A stretch of 64,000 bases of DNA from Maribacter zhoushanensis (lineage in GTDB: Bacteria > Bacteroidota > Bacteroidia > Flavobacteriales > Flavobacteriaceae): positions 434,001 to 498,000 of the forward strand of contig NZ_JARKMR010000001.1 in assembly GCF_029350975.1 (NCBI RefSeq), in the 5' to 3' direction. A program made the translations under genes and the position numbers. Position 1 is the stretch's first letter. Every line of letters starts with the position of its first letter. The notes under the pieces are model-generated. The model searched no databases. It was not told the DNA's origin and saw only the letters and a program-made list of their open reading frames with translations. Positions 1-9,223 of the stretch are shown one piece after another.

Positions 1-2372
1 CCTGTTTTTTGTATAAGAATTTGATCACGTTTGTTCAAGAAGTATTCTAAAGTAAAACTTAGTTTACCATCAAGCACAATACCATCTAAACCAATGTTAT
101 AGTTCTTAGCACGTTCCCAAGTAAAACTAGGGTTAGCCAATAGGTTTTCGAATAAAGTAGTCTGTACTTGACCGTTTATAGGATATTGACCAAATTCATA
201 AATTGATTGGTATGCATACTCTTGTAATTCATCATCAGTAATTTCACCATCACCATTGGTGTCAAAAGAAACTTGGTCATTACCCATTTCACCATAAGAA
301 CCTCTAAGCTTTAAATAGCTTATAGAATCAACATTGAACCAATCTTCATTATTAATGTTCCAACCTAGTAATAAACCAGGGAAGAATCCGAAACGATCGT
401 TACCTGGGAAAATATAAGAACCGTCATACCTCCAGATAAACTCAGCTAAATATTTCTCTTTGTAGTTATATTGAGCACGGCCATAATAACCTAAACGTGT
501 TCTATTGTAGCCATAACCATCGGTTTCTTGCGCTATCTCACCACCAACACCTAGTTGATCAACTGCTGTAGACAGATAGTTTCTTCTAAAGGCAGAGAAA
601 AATTCTCCTTGAAAATTTTCACGTGTTACACCTGCCAATAAGTTTATAGTATGATCATCACCAATTGTCTTGTCATAGCTCAATAAACCGGTAAGGTTGG
701 TATTGATTACGTTGTTAGATGATTGTAATAACCTGGCATCCGTAAAGTTTGAACGAATAGAACCACTTAATTCTGGTACACCTGTAGCTATATAGTTAGC
801 ACGGTCAAGCGAATAAAGTGTCCAAGGTGTTTGCCATAGTTTTCTACGTAATTGGCTTTGGTCTACACCGGCTAATAAGGTCATTTTTAAACCTTCTACC
901 CAAGGGTTTGTAATGTCTACAGACCCTGTAAATTGTAAGTAGTCTGTTGGTTGTTTGTCATAACCTGTTGCATTGGTGGTAACAACCACAGGCTGTTGAC
1001 CGTTTTCAATATCAGGACCTGGTAAACCGTTAGGCCATATCGCAGGTTCGTTAGGTCTACCTCTCATTAACATTCTAAAAATAGCACCTGCACCTTCAGT
1101 AGGGAAAGTTCTATCTTCTTTTCTGTATCCCATGCTTAGCTTAGTAGACAGATAATCGTTAATTCTAGCATCGGTATTGATTCTGAAATTATACTGTTGG
1201 TACCTGTTAGCTGAATTTTTGTAAATAGCACCTTGATCTGCGTAACCAATAGATGCATAATATTTTAAATCTTCACTACCGCCACTAATGGATAGATTGT
1301 GTCTTTGTTGTTCTGCCCAATCTTGAAAAGTTGCATCGAACCAATCTGTGTTAGGATATAACCATGGATCTGCATTAGTTCTATGGTTGTTGATGGTCTC
1401 TGGGCTAAATGCAGCATTTACCGTTTCTGCAGGGCTACTGCCAGGAATTGTATAACTACCTGATGTCTGAAAAGCTGTATTTGCAGCTCCCCATTGAGCA
1501 GATGGTATATTACTATTGTAAATAGCTAATTCGTTCATTATTGTTTGGTATTCTACAGCACTAGCCATTTCTGGTGTTCTTGTAGGTCTCGTAATACCAA
1601 AATCTGCCTTATAATTTATTTGCATTTTACCGGCCTTACCACTTTTTGTAGTAACGATAATTGCACCGTTTGCAGCTCTAGCTCCATAAATTGCTGCAGA
1701 GGCATCTTTTAGTACAGAGATATTGGCGATATCATCTGCATTAATACGACCTATACCACCATCTCTATCTGGTATACCGTCAATAACAATCAAAGGTTGA
1801 TTGTTACCCAAAGTGTTTGTACCACGTATACTGATATTGGATTCGTCATTACCCGGTTCACCACTGGTCTGTACAATTACAACCCCAGGTAGTCTACCAG
1901 CAAGGGAGTTAGATACACTGATAGCAGGTGAACTCTCAAGCACAGGACCTTGTACTGCGGTAACCGCACCGGTTACGGTTGCTTTTTTCTGAGTTCCGTA
2001 ACCAACGACTACAACTTCGTCAAGATTGGCAACGTCTTCTTCTAAAGAAATATTAATAGTACTTTGATTGTTTACAGGCACTACGGCGGCTTTAAAACCA
2101 ATGTAGCTAAATCGTAAACTGGTACTACCATCATCTACGGTAATGGTAAAATTACCGTCAAAATCTGCTTGTACCCCTGTTGTTGGGTTATTTGCATCAA
2201 TGACCGATACACCCGGTAGCGGCATGTTATCTGAAGCTGATATAACAGTTCCAGAAACGGTTGTCTGTGCGTGGAGACTCAGAAAGAGAAATCCACTGAA
2301 AAATAAAATCATCGTTAAGCTCGCATGATTTCGAATCATGGAAAACTTAGGAAAGTTTTTTTGATAATTCAT
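1..2372 (-). CDS. SusC/RagA-family TonB-linked outer membrane receptor, C-terminus cut by window edge
   Basis: The frame is open from an ATG at 2372 to the left edge, so about 790 residues are visible and the last third of the barrel is missing. The order is a signal peptide ending in LHAQ, a carboxypeptidase-like regulatory domain (VSGTV..PLPGVSV..DFDGNF), the VVVGYGTQKK linker typical of SusC, a plug domain with NISIRGTNTLGN and PLIVIDGIP, and the start of the barrel with EF-hand-like DTNGDGEITDDE. SusC proteins form TonB-driven pores with a SusD lipoprotein lid. The SusD gene would be expected next, beyond the window. A second ATG at 2339 also precedes the signal peptide, but 2372 gives the longer leader usual for the family. 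The divergent GntR-type regulator is the likely controller. Confidence 0.93.
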   Translation of the reverse strand, partial: MNYQKNFPKFSMIRNHASLTMILFFSGFLFLSLHAQTTVSGTVISASDNMPLPGVSVIDANNPTTGVQADFDGNFTITVDDGSTSLRFSYIGFKAAVVPVNNQSTINISLEEDVANLDEVVVVGYGTQKKATVTGAVTAVQGPVLESSPAISVSNSLAGRLPGVVIVQTSGEPGNDESNISIRGTNTLGNNQPLIVIDGIPDRDGGIGRINADDIANISVLKDASAAIYGARAANGAIIVTTKSGKAGKMQINYKADFGITRPTRTPEMASAVEYQTIMNELAIYNSNIPSAQWGAANTAFQTSGSYTIPGSSPAETVNAAFSPETINNHRTNADPWLYPNTDWFDATFQDWAEQQRHNLSISGGSEDLKYYASIGYADQGAIYKNSANRYQQYNFRINTDARINDYLSTKLSMGYRKEDRTFPTEGAGAIFRMLMRGRPNEPAIWPNGLPGPDIENGQQPVVVTTNATGYDKQPTDYLQFTGSVDITNPWVEGLKMTLLAGVDQSQLRRKLWQTPWTLYSLDRANYIATGVPELSGSIRSNFTDARLLQSSNNVINTNLTGLLSYDKTIGDDHTINLLAGVTRENFQGEFFSAFRRNYLSTAVDQLGVGGEIAQETDGYGYNRTRLGYYGRAQYNYKEKYLAEFIWRYDGSYIFPGNDRFGFFPGLLLGWNINNEDWFNVDSISYLKLRGSYGEMGNDQVSFDTNGDGEITDDELQEYAYQSIYEFGQYPINGQVQTTLFENLLANPSFTWERAKNYNIGLDGIVLDGKLSFTLEYFLNKRDQILIQKT

Positions 2373-2833
2373 AAAGTTAGTTCTTACAGTTGTTAGTTAT
2401 TTAAGTTGACATACATATTACAATCTCTTTGAGAAGCTTTTGAGATAAAGAGACTATGATACACTATGCTACTGCAAACAAATATATAAATAAATGTTAA
2501 TTTAATAAATTTTGATATGATATTTTTTCAAATTGTTATTTAGAACATTAATAATTGTCAATTTACTATCTATTGTTGATTTTGGTGCTAATTGCTTAAT
2601 TGCTGAAAAAGCCTGTTTTTGTTATGCATCCTAGAGATTCTCAAAATTTTAGGGTTTACGTTTTTGTTTAATTTTCAGGTTTGTATTTGTCAAATAATAT
2701 TTTTCTGTTCGTGTCCATTCTTAGGTGTCTTCTTTTGCATTATTGTTATGTTGTAGCGTCTTAAATTTTTAGTCAAAAGTTTGATGTCTTTTATTAAATT
2801 GTATATTGACAGCTGCAATTTTGATTATAATTT
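2373..2833. other. 461-bp divergent intergenic region between SusC gene and GntR regulator
   Basis: This AT-rich non-coding region must hold both promoters. I see one good minus-strand -7 box (2479-2486) and no open frame of note. No clear operator palindrome for the GntR protein could be picked out by eye. Confidence 0.6.
2479..2486 (-). promoter_or_regulatory. Candidate Bacteroidota -7 box for the SusC gene
   Basis: On the minus strand this reads TATATTTG, an exact match to the Bacteroidota -7 consensus TAnnTTTG, about 105 bases before the SusC start. No TTTG -33 box lies at the usual 19-21 base spacing, so this is only a candidate. Confidence 0.35.
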
Positions 2834-3850
2834 ATGCCGGTTATCAGTAAAATTTTAAACCTAACACACCACAATAATCTTACAAAACATGAGCAATTGG
2901 TTCAAGGTGTCATTGAATCTATCGAAGAAGGTGAATTAGTCGTTGGGGATCAGCTACCGTCAATAAACATTATGGTAGAGGAGATTGGGTATGCTAGAAA
3001 AACAATTTTCAAAGCGTATGAAGAATTAAAGAATAGGGGCTTAATTGAGTCAAGGCAATTAAAGGGGTATTTTGTAATAAGTCAGGCTACGAATATCACT
3101 AAAAGAATGGCGTTGCTATTGTTTGCTTTTCAGAGTTACCAAGAGGAATTTTATAAAACATTCAGAAAAGAAATGGGTAAGCGATTTCAAATCGATGTTT
3201 TTTTTCACCATAATAATCTTACCGTTTTTGAAACTATTCTTACCAATATAAATGGAAAGTATGGTATGTATGTAATTGCACCTATTCAACATAAGAAAGT
3301 AGTGCAGTTGCTGCAAAATATTGAGCCTAAAAAACTATTGATAGTCGATCGATACTTGAATTTAGGAAAGTCATTTTCTTTTATTTCCCAGGAATTCGAA
3401 AATGTCATCTATTCCTCATTGGTTCAGCTCCTTCCTGAAATTAGAAAATATGCTAAAATTATACTGTATTTTAATGAGGAGAGTGATTTTTCGCCTATCA
3501 GTATTAAAAATACTTTTGAAAGATTCTTGAAAGAGCATTCCGTTAACGGGATAGTAAAGAATAGCTATGAGATAGGTTCTGCTGTTAAGGGCAATCTTTA
3601 TTTTGCGCTAGGCGATACAATTTTATGGCATATTTTAAGAGATGCGGTACATAAAGAATTGGAAATTGGAGAAGATATTGGTATTCTTTCTCAAAATGAC
3701 AATGTTTCAAAAGAAATTGTTTTTGGGGGTATTACTACCATTTCTACAGATTTTAATGAAATGGCAAAGCTAGCGGCAAGGCATATTAAAAATGAAAGTA
3801 CTACTCAGGTCATCGTACCATCTAGGTTAATTAAAAGGTCTTCTTTGTAA
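2834..3850 (+). CDS. GntR-family transcriptional regulator with periplasmic-binding-protein-like sensor domain
   Basis: This is a 338-residue DNA-binding protein. Residues about 14-85 form a GntR winged helix (QLPSINIMVEEIGYARKTIFKAYEELKNRG.. in pieces, with the wing RQLKGYFV). Residues about 90-338 have the alternating strand/helix pattern of a sugar-binding, LacI-like sensor (MYVIAPI, KLLIVDR, NGIVKNSYEIG, GILSQND, ISTDFNEMAKLAARHI), not the more common FadR or UTRA domains. Such hybrids are frequent in Bacteroidota beside carbohydrate loci. It is divergent from the SusC receptor and probably regulates it. The ligand cannot be told from the sequence. There is no strong ribosome binding site, which is normal in this phylum. 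Confidence 0.85.
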   Translation: MPVISKILNLTHHNNLTKHEQLVQGVIESIEEGELVVGDQLPSINIMVEEIGYARKTIFKAYEELKNRGLIESRQLKGYFVISQATNITKRMALLLFAFQSYQEEFYKTFRKEMGKRFQIDVFFHHNNLTVFETILTNINGKYGMYVIAPIQHKKVVQLLQNIEPKKLLIVDRYLNLGKSFSFISQEFENVIYSSLVQLLPEIRKYAKIILYFNEESDFSPISIKNTFERFLKEHSVNGIVKNSYEIGSAVKGNLYFALGDTILWHILRDAVHKELEIGEDIGILSQNDNVSKEIVFGGITTISTDFNEMAKLAARHIKNESTTQVIVPSRLIKRSSL

Positions 3851-3982
3851 TATCATTCTATTCATTTTTAGGTTTAGATGCTTATACTGTTTTTTCCTGC
3901 TAAACTATTGATTTAGAGTTTTACTTCTTCTAAGGATAAAAGCACCTTGTTTCAGCCATATTTATTCTATTTTTGAAAAAAA

Positions 3983-4966
3983 ATGCTAGTAATGCACACT
4001 ATTGAAGAATATAGAGATGAGTTTATTGCGTATTTAGACTCTAAGAAAATTACAAAGGAACCTAGAAACCTTTATGAGCCCATTACCTATATTCTTGGTT
4101 TAGGTGGAAAGCGCTTAAGACCTGTTTTGGTTTTAATGACTGCAGAGATATTTAAATCAGATTTTAAAAATGCATTAGATGCCGCCTTGGCAATAGAAGT
4201 TTTTCATAATTTTTCTCTGGTGCATGATGATATTATGGATGATGCTCCCGTACGTAGAGGGCAAACTACCGTTCATGAAAAATGGGATGTAAATACCGGT
4301 ATTCTTTCTGGTGATGCTATGCTGATCATGGCTTATCAGCTGTTTGAAAACTATGAGCCTAATGTATTTCGTGATTTGGCAAAGCTTTTTAGTAAAACGG
4401 CCTTAGAGGTTTGTGAAGGTCAACAATATGATGTTGATTTTGAAACCCGTGATGATGTTATGTTGCCGGAGTATCTTAAAATGATTGAATACAAAACTGC
4501 CGTTCTTGTGGCTGCCGCTTTAAAAATGGGAGCTATTGTTGCCGGTGCACCTGAAGCTGCACAAGAACAAATGTATAATTTTGGACTAAATTTAGGAATA
4601 GCCTTTCAATTGCAAGATGATTATTTAGATGTGTTCGGTGATCCAGAAACTTTTGGTAAGCAAGTTGGTGGCGATATTATTGAGAACAAGAAAACATATC
4701 TATATCTAAAAGCACTTAATTCAGGTTCTGAAGTGATGACGAAAGAACTAGAGCATTTATATTCTATTCAGCCTAAAGAGGCAGACGCAAAGGTAAAAGC
4801 CGTTCGTTCAATTTTTGAAAAAACTGAAGCGGATAAAGCTACTAAAATTGCTATTTCTGATTATACGGCAAAAGCTTTTGAAGTGCTAGATGAAATGGAT
4901 GTTGAAGAGGAAAATAAAACGTTACTTAGAGAGTTTGGTGAAAATCTAATGAATAGAACTGTTTAA
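3983..4966 (+). CDS. Polyprenyl diphosphate synthase (probable geranylgeranyl diphosphate synthase)
   Basis: This is an all-helical trans-isoprenyl diphosphate synthase that condenses isopentenyl diphosphate with an allylic diphosphate. Both aspartate-rich motifs are intact: LVHDDIMD (Asp82-Asp86) and QLQDDYLDVFGD (near residue 210). GGKRLRP binds the diphosphate. Phe77, five residues before the first motif, is a bulky residue of the kind that limits chain length in C20 synthases, so a GGPP product is inferred. The convergent lycopene cyclase next door supports a role in carotenoid supply, although a quinone side-chain role cannot be excluded. Start is ATG at 3983; an in-frame ATG at 3992 is equally plausible. 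The stop overlaps the cyclase stop by four bases. Confidence 0.88.
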   Translation: MLVMHTIEEYRDEFIAYLDSKKITKEPRNLYEPITYILGLGGKRLRPVLVLMTAEIFKSDFKNALDAALAIEVFHNFSLVHDDIMDDAPVRRGQTTVHEKWDVNTGILSGDAMLIMAYQLFENYEPNVFRDLAKLFSKTALEVCEGQQYDVDFETRDDVMLPEYLKMIEYKTAVLVAAALKMGAIVAGAPEAAQEQMYNFGLNLGIAFQLQDDYLDVFGDPETFGKQVGGDIIENKKTYLYLKALNSGSEVMTKELEHLYSIQPKEADAKVKAVRSIFEKTEADKATKIAISDYTAKAFEVLDEMDVEEENKTLLREFGENLMNRTV

Positions 4967-6105
4967 AATAACCTTCTAAACAATGCTTTTATAAATGGTA
5001 TTTTTGGACAAGAATTGATGTAAATAATATCTTCTTTTAAGCTTGTGTTCTCATCTAAGAATTTAAATACCATTTGTGGTTTTAATGATTTAAAGATAGA
5101 TTCAAATATACTGTGTCCATTCTCATTGTCATGATGTAGAACATCTAAAAAAAGCATATCATAAAACCAAAATTTGCCTTTTAGTTTTAACTTTTTAAGC
5201 GGTTTTCCTTGTTTTATAAGCTCAAGCAATTGAGGTATTTTTTTAGCAGTACTCATTAAGGTATAGCCTGTGCTAGGTTTTGCCCATCCGCCTGCAGTAC
5301 CAATATATCTAATTCTATTGGTGTGGTGCTCCCTAAAGTCATAAGCTGTCATTGGTATGCTACCAGCTTCTTTTTCAATTATTTCATAGGTATCGCAATT
5401 AAATCGCTTTGCTATATAATTCTTTATGGCCTCGTCATATTCTGCTCTTTTTAATAATTTTTCAGAAAACAAGGTATATTCTATCAATGCTGTGTCATTA
5501 GAATAGGGTAATACGTACATAAAACGTGTACTCCCTTCTTGGGGAATTGAAAAGTCCATGTATGTGACTTCATTACTATTAAAAATAGGTTTGTCGGTTT
5601 TAATTACCCAACCCACAAAATGCTGTTGCAACACCGGATATTTATTTTGCCCAGTTGCCATTTTATAGTCAAAAAGGCTGTTGAATACGTACTTGCCAGA
5701 ATAAGTATTGTTGGTGGTCTGTACCGTAACTACAGTTTCAGATTCTTTTAAATCTATTAAAGTGTCTTGAACAAAAGTGATGTTAGCCGATGCTTTAACC
5801 CTACCTAAATAATGATTGTAGAAATCAATACTTCTGATCATTTTATATGAATACGGACTTATATCTGTTCTTTTCAGCACATCCTCACCTTGAAAGTGAA
5901 TAGAATTCCATTTTTTATGGATGATAGTTTCGAACTGACCATTGCCTTCTTCCCAAAAACACCATGTTCTATCATTGGTGTCTTTTGCATTTTTGTCAAG
6001 CAACAGTATTTTTTTTTGATCAAAAAACGAATCGTTCAACATGGCATCTGCAAGTAATAAACCAGATGCACCTGCGCCAATAATGATATAATCGTATTCG
6101 TTCAT
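4963..6105 (-). CDS. crtY: Lycopene beta-cyclase
   Basis: This 380-residue flavoprotein should cyclise the ends of lycopene to beta-ionone rings, on the way to beta-carotene and zeaxanthin. The N-terminal dinucleotide-binding fold is clear (YIIIGAGASGLLLA, then LLLDKN). NDRTWCFWEE is a CrtY hallmark, ALIEYTLFS sits where other cyclases carry the FLEET-type motif, and GTAGGWAKPSTGYTLM is the conserved C-terminal substrate-side segment. Length fits the family. It is convergent with the polyprenyl synthase; their stop codons overlap by four bases, so the two are not co-transcribed. No other carotenoid gene (crtB, crtI, crtZ) lies in this window. Confidence 0.92.
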   Translation of the reverse strand: MNEYDYIIIGAGASGLLLADAMLNDSFFDQKKILLLDKNAKDTNDRTWCFWEEGNGQFETIIHKKWNSIHFQGEDVLKRTDISPYSYKMIRSIDFYNHYLGRVKASANITFVQDTLIDLKESETVVTVQTTNNTYSGKYVFNSLFDYKMATGQNKYPVLQQHFVGWVIKTDKPIFNSNEVTYMDFSIPQEGSTRFMYVLPYSNDTALIEYTLFSEKLLKRAEYDEAIKNYIAKRFNCDTYEIIEKEAGSIPMTAYDFREHHTNRIRYIGTAGGWAKPSTGYTLMSTAKKIPQLLELIKQGKPLKKLKLKGKFWFYDMLFLDVLHHDNENGHSIFESIFKSLKPQMVFKFLDENTSLKEDIIYINSCPKIPFIKALFRRLF

Positions 6106-6179
6106 AGTATTTAAATATCACTCAGAATCTAATACTACTGAGATGCTCAAAAATACGAAATAGCAATTGTCTTTTGTGT

Positions 6180-8456
6180 TTAATTCAACGTGTAACGTAC
6201 TCCAAAAAATGATCGTATACCTTGGTTAGGACCATAAACGTAAGATGGATCAAACGTCAACGCATTTGGGTTGTTTGGTGTAGCAACGGCATTACCATTG
6301 GCATCAAAGGTAACTTCTTTATCAAAAGGATCGTTTGCTCGGGCAATAATAAAGGGGTTACCGTTATTTGGGGTCCAATCCAATAGATTTTTTACACCAC
6401 CGTAGAATTCAATATTTTCTATTCCATCATAAGATAATTGTATATTTTGAATACTCCACGCGGGCGAAAAATCGCTTCTTGGATCACTTTCGCCTAAGGT
6501 AGGTAGTCGCATAGGTCCATATAAGTTTCCGGTATAATCAATAGTTAGGTCCCAGGTACGGATATCGTAGCTAACGCTCCAGTTTGCTGAATAACTTTCT
6601 GTAAGTATCTGTCTTTCTTTTACGCCGTCTTTTGTATTGCTGACATCTTGTAGGGTACCGCCTATCATCAGTTTTAAACCATTGTAGAAAGCTATATCTA
6701 GGTTCGCGCTTATTCCTTTTGAAATCGAAGTTCCATTTAAATTATCATATATAATCTGATTAGGATTGGTGTCATAATCAGGAATAATTACATTTTGGAA
6801 ATTGGTGTAAAAAATAGAGGCATCCAAACCAACGAAAGTACCATTGTCACCGTAAATTTTCTTCAAATAATTTAGGTTGACATTAAACGAACGTTCTGGT
6901 TTCAGTTCTTCTGCAATAATAACATCTCTTGATCCGGTTAATGCGGCGTGATCTTCTGTAAATAGATTTACTACCCTAAAACCTGTACCGGCATTTAGGC
7001 GAATAATATCATTATCGGTAAACTTGAACCTGTATGCCGCTCTGGGTGTAAATATGTTTCCATGGCGGCTGTCATAGTCATATCTACCCCCTAGAAGTAA
7101 TGAATGTTTTTTATTGAAAGCTATTTCATCTTGAACAAATAAACTAGGTATTAAAACTTCATCTGGTTCATTTCCCTCTGTACTTAATGTAGCGGGAGTG
7201 CTGTCATCATAATAATTGTAGCGTAAGGCAGAACCTGCTAAAAGGCTATGTTTTCCAACAGTTTTGTCCCATGTTAATTGAGTGAAACCTATGCGCTGAT
7301 CTGCTAGGTAAGGTACATCGCCATAAACCGAATTTTGTTTGTGGTCATTATATGAAAAAGACAGCATCATCTGTTCTTTTACCGGTAATTGGTACTTTCC
7401 TAACACTTCCCATCTGCGGGTGTATATACTTTCGCCATATATTTCATCTCCACCTCTAAATTCTGGTGTCCATTGCATTTCTCCTCCCCATCTGTCTTCG
7501 TAGAAAAAGCGCCCTGCCAAAGAAAAGATGCGTGAGTTTTTTCTTGTGAAGTTCCATTTTTGAAAAACCGAAATCCGGTCTTGTAGCGTTAGGTCTGTAA
7601 AATTATCTCCATTATTATCAATAGGGTTGTCGTACTTGAAATAATTGGCTCCTAAAAGCACATTGGCTTTTTTTCCTACATTGAATTTTGTTCCTACATC
7701 CAGATTAAATTCTCCCCAATCTGTTACAAAACTATCTGCAAAAAACTTAGGTGCTGTTAAATTGTTTTTGGTGATGATATTTATGAGTCCGCCAACAGCT
7801 TCACTGCCATATAGGGTAGAAGCAGGACCCTTAACTACTTCAATTTGTTCAATAAGAGAGTTGGGTATTCCAGATAGGCCGTACACGGTTCCCAAACCGC
7901 TTACAATGGGCATACCATCAATCAATACCAATGTATACGGACCTTCTAATCCATTAATATGAATATCACCCGTATTACAAACGTTACAGTTGATTTGGGG
8001 TCTTACTCCGTTTACGTTTTGTAAAGCCTCAAAAATACTTGCCGTTGGGTTTTTTTTGAAGAAAGTGGGTTTGTAAACTTCTACCGGCACCGGACTCTCT
8101 AACCTACTTACCGGTTTTAAAGTTCCGGTAACGACCATTTCATCTAAAGATTCTGTAGAGGGTGATAGGCTAATGTTCAAATTTTTATCCTCACCTGCAG
8201 ATATCGTAAATGTTTTGTAAAATTTCTCAAAACCTATGTTAGAGGCAATAAGGGTGTGTCTTCCCGATGGGACATTCTTTAAAGAATAATTTCCGTTCTC
8301 ATCTGAGGCAGTACCAATTTGGGTGCCCTTCAAATAAATATTTACATAAACTTCTGGAACCCCATTTGAAGATATTGTTCCAGATATGGTAGAATTCTGC
8401 GCGCTTATTATCCCGAAAGAAAAAATAGAACAAGCAAAAAATAATATTCTAATCAT
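6180..8456 (-). CDS. TonB-dependent outer membrane receptor, metal-linked
   Basis: This is a 758-residue complete receptor: signal peptide (ending in IISAQ), carboxypeptidase-like regulatory domain at about 22-110, plug at about 120-235 (GDIHINGLEGPYTLVLIDGMP, then KGPASTLYGSEAVGGLINI), and a 22-strand-type barrel ending in VRYTLN. The plug contains a CNVC motif just before the GDIHINGLEG segment, a distinctive cysteine pair. It is divergent from a DtxR/MntR-type repressor that is followed by a ZIP transporter, and its promoter overlaps a DtxR-like palindrome. Uptake of a metal or metal chelate across the outer membrane is therefore inferred; the metal (Mn, Fe or Zn) is not determined. Confidence 0.9.
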   Translation of the reverse strand: MIRILFFACSIFSFGIISAQNSTISGTISSNGVPEVYVNIYLKGTQIGTASDENGNYSLKNVPSGRHTLIASNIGFEKFYKTFTISAGEDKNLNISLSPSTESLDEMVVTGTLKPVSRLESPVPVEVYKPTFFKKNPTASIFEALQNVNGVRPQINCNVCNTGDIHINGLEGPYTLVLIDGMPIVSGLGTVYGLSGIPNSLIEQIEVVKGPASTLYGSEAVGGLINIITKNNLTAPKFFADSFVTDWGEFNLDVGTKFNVGKKANVLLGANYFKYDNPIDNNGDNFTDLTLQDRISVFQKWNFTRKNSRIFSLAGRFFYEDRWGGEMQWTPEFRGGDEIYGESIYTRRWEVLGKYQLPVKEQMMLSFSYNDHKQNSVYGDVPYLADQRIGFTQLTWDKTVGKHSLLAGSALRYNYYDDSTPATLSTEGNEPDEVLIPSLFVQDEIAFNKKHSLLLGGRYDYDSRHGNIFTPRAAYRFKFTDNDIIRLNAGTGFRVVNLFTEDHAALTGSRDVIIAEELKPERSFNVNLNYLKKIYGDNGTFVGLDASIFYTNFQNVIIPDYDTNPNQIIYDNLNGTSISKGISANLDIAFYNGLKLMIGGTLQDVSNTKDGVKERQILTESYSANWSVSYDIRTWDLTIDYTGNLYGPMRLPTLGESDPRSDFSPAWSIQNIQLSYDGIENIEFYGGVKNLLDWTPNNGNPFIIARANDPFDKEVTFDANGNAVATPNNPNALTFDPSYVYGPNQGIRSFFGVRYTLN

Positions 8457-8466
8457 CTAAAATTAA

Positions 8467-8484
8467 TTTTAGACAAAACTAAAA
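8467..8484. promoter_or_regulatory. Candidate DtxR/MntR operator
   Basis: There is a perfect inverted repeat TTTTAG-N6-CTAAAA in the 77-base gap between the receptor gene and the repressor gene. It resembles the TTTAG..CTAAA half-sites of DtxR-family boxes and overlaps the receptor -7 box (TAGTTTTG on the minus strand, 8474-8481). Confidence 0.55.
8474..8481 (-). promoter_or_regulatory. Candidate -7 box of the metal-linked TonB receptor
   Basis: Minus-strand TAGTTTTG fits TAnnTTTG and lies inside the candidate operator. It implies a very short leader of about 10-15 bases. Confidence 0.45.
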
Positions 8485-8485
8485 A

Positions 8486-8516
8486 ATTGTTTTTACGTAT
8501 AAAAATGTATTTTTGT
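8486..8516 (+). promoter_or_regulatory. Candidate promoter of the DtxR-type repressor gene
   Basis: An ATTG -33-like element at 8486-8489 is followed after 19 bases by TATTTTTG (8509-8516), a full match to TAnnTTTG. The predicted start lies about a dozen bases before the ATG at 8534, so the alternative TTG start at 8513 would fall inside the promoter. Confidence 0.55.
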
Positions 8517-8533
8517 GTTATTATTGTTTTGAA

Positions 8534-9196
8534 ATGACATTATCAGAGGAAGATTACATAAAAACTATTTATCACTTGAGCGACTTCAACAGTAAATCTG
8601 TTGCTACAAATGCTATTGCTGAGCAGATGAATACGAAACCATCATCAGTTACTGATATGGTTAAGAAATTATCTGAAAAATCTTTAGTGAACTATAAAAA
8701 GTACCAAGGCGTTTTACTTTCAGAGAAAGGAAGGCTGGTAGCACTTTCTATTATTAGAAAACACCGTTTATGGGAAGTGTTTTTAGTGGATAAGCTAAAT
8801 TTTTCTTGGGATGAGGTGCACGTAGTGGCAGAACAATTAGAGCATATAAAGAGCGATGCTTTAATAGATAAGCTAGATGCCCATTTAGGTTACCCAAAAG
8901 TTGATCCTCATGGTGATCCAATACCGAATAAAGACGGAGTGTTCACCAAATCTGTCAAAAAATTAATAAGCGAATTACCAGTTGGTAGTCAAGGGGTGTG
9001 TGTAGGTGTGAACGATTCTTCGGCAGCGTTTTTAAAATTTTTAGACAAGAATAAAATCGCACTGGGCGATACTTTTAAGGTTTTGGAAATTGAAGAGTTT
9101 GACGGCTCTGTAACTATTTCAACAAGGTCAGGCTCCATTCGCATTTCTAAACAAATAGCAACAAATTTATTTTTAGAGATTGTAGATGAAGAATAG
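8534..9196 (+). CDS. DtxR/MntR-family metal-dependent transcriptional repressor
   Basis: This 220-residue repressor has a winged helix at the N-terminus (TLSEEDYIKTIYHLS, SVATNAIAEQMNTKPSSVTDMVKKLSEK), a dimerisation and metal-binding domain (RKHRLWEVFLVDKL, WDEVHVVAEQLEHI, GYPKVDPHGDPIP) and a C-terminal FeoA/SH3-like domain (about 150-220), as in full-length DtxR, IdeR and TroR-type proteins. I start it at the ATG at 8534 rather than an upstream TTG at 8513, because the promoter -7 box covers the latter. It should bind DNA when loaded with Mn(II) or Fe(II). The ZIP transporter follows after 27 bases, and the TonB receptor is divergent across a candidate operator. Confidence 0.9.
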   Translation: MTLSEEDYIKTIYHLSDFNSKSVATNAIAEQMNTKPSSVTDMVKKLSEKSLVNYKKYQGVLLSEKGRLVALSIIRKHRLWEVFLVDKLNFSWDEVHVVAEQLEHIKSDALIDKLDAHLGYPKVDPHGDPIPNKDGVFTKSVKKLISELPVGSQGVCVGVNDSSAAFLKFLDKNKIALGDTFKVLEIEEFDGSVTISTRSGSIRISKQIATNLFLEIVDEE

Positions 9197-9223
9197 GTTT
9201 TAAACCATTGAATTAATAAGATT

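Noticed and set aside
7645..7962. Plus-strand open frame inside the metal-linked receptor gene
   Set aside because: It is antisense to a well-supported coding region and shows no protein features of its own.
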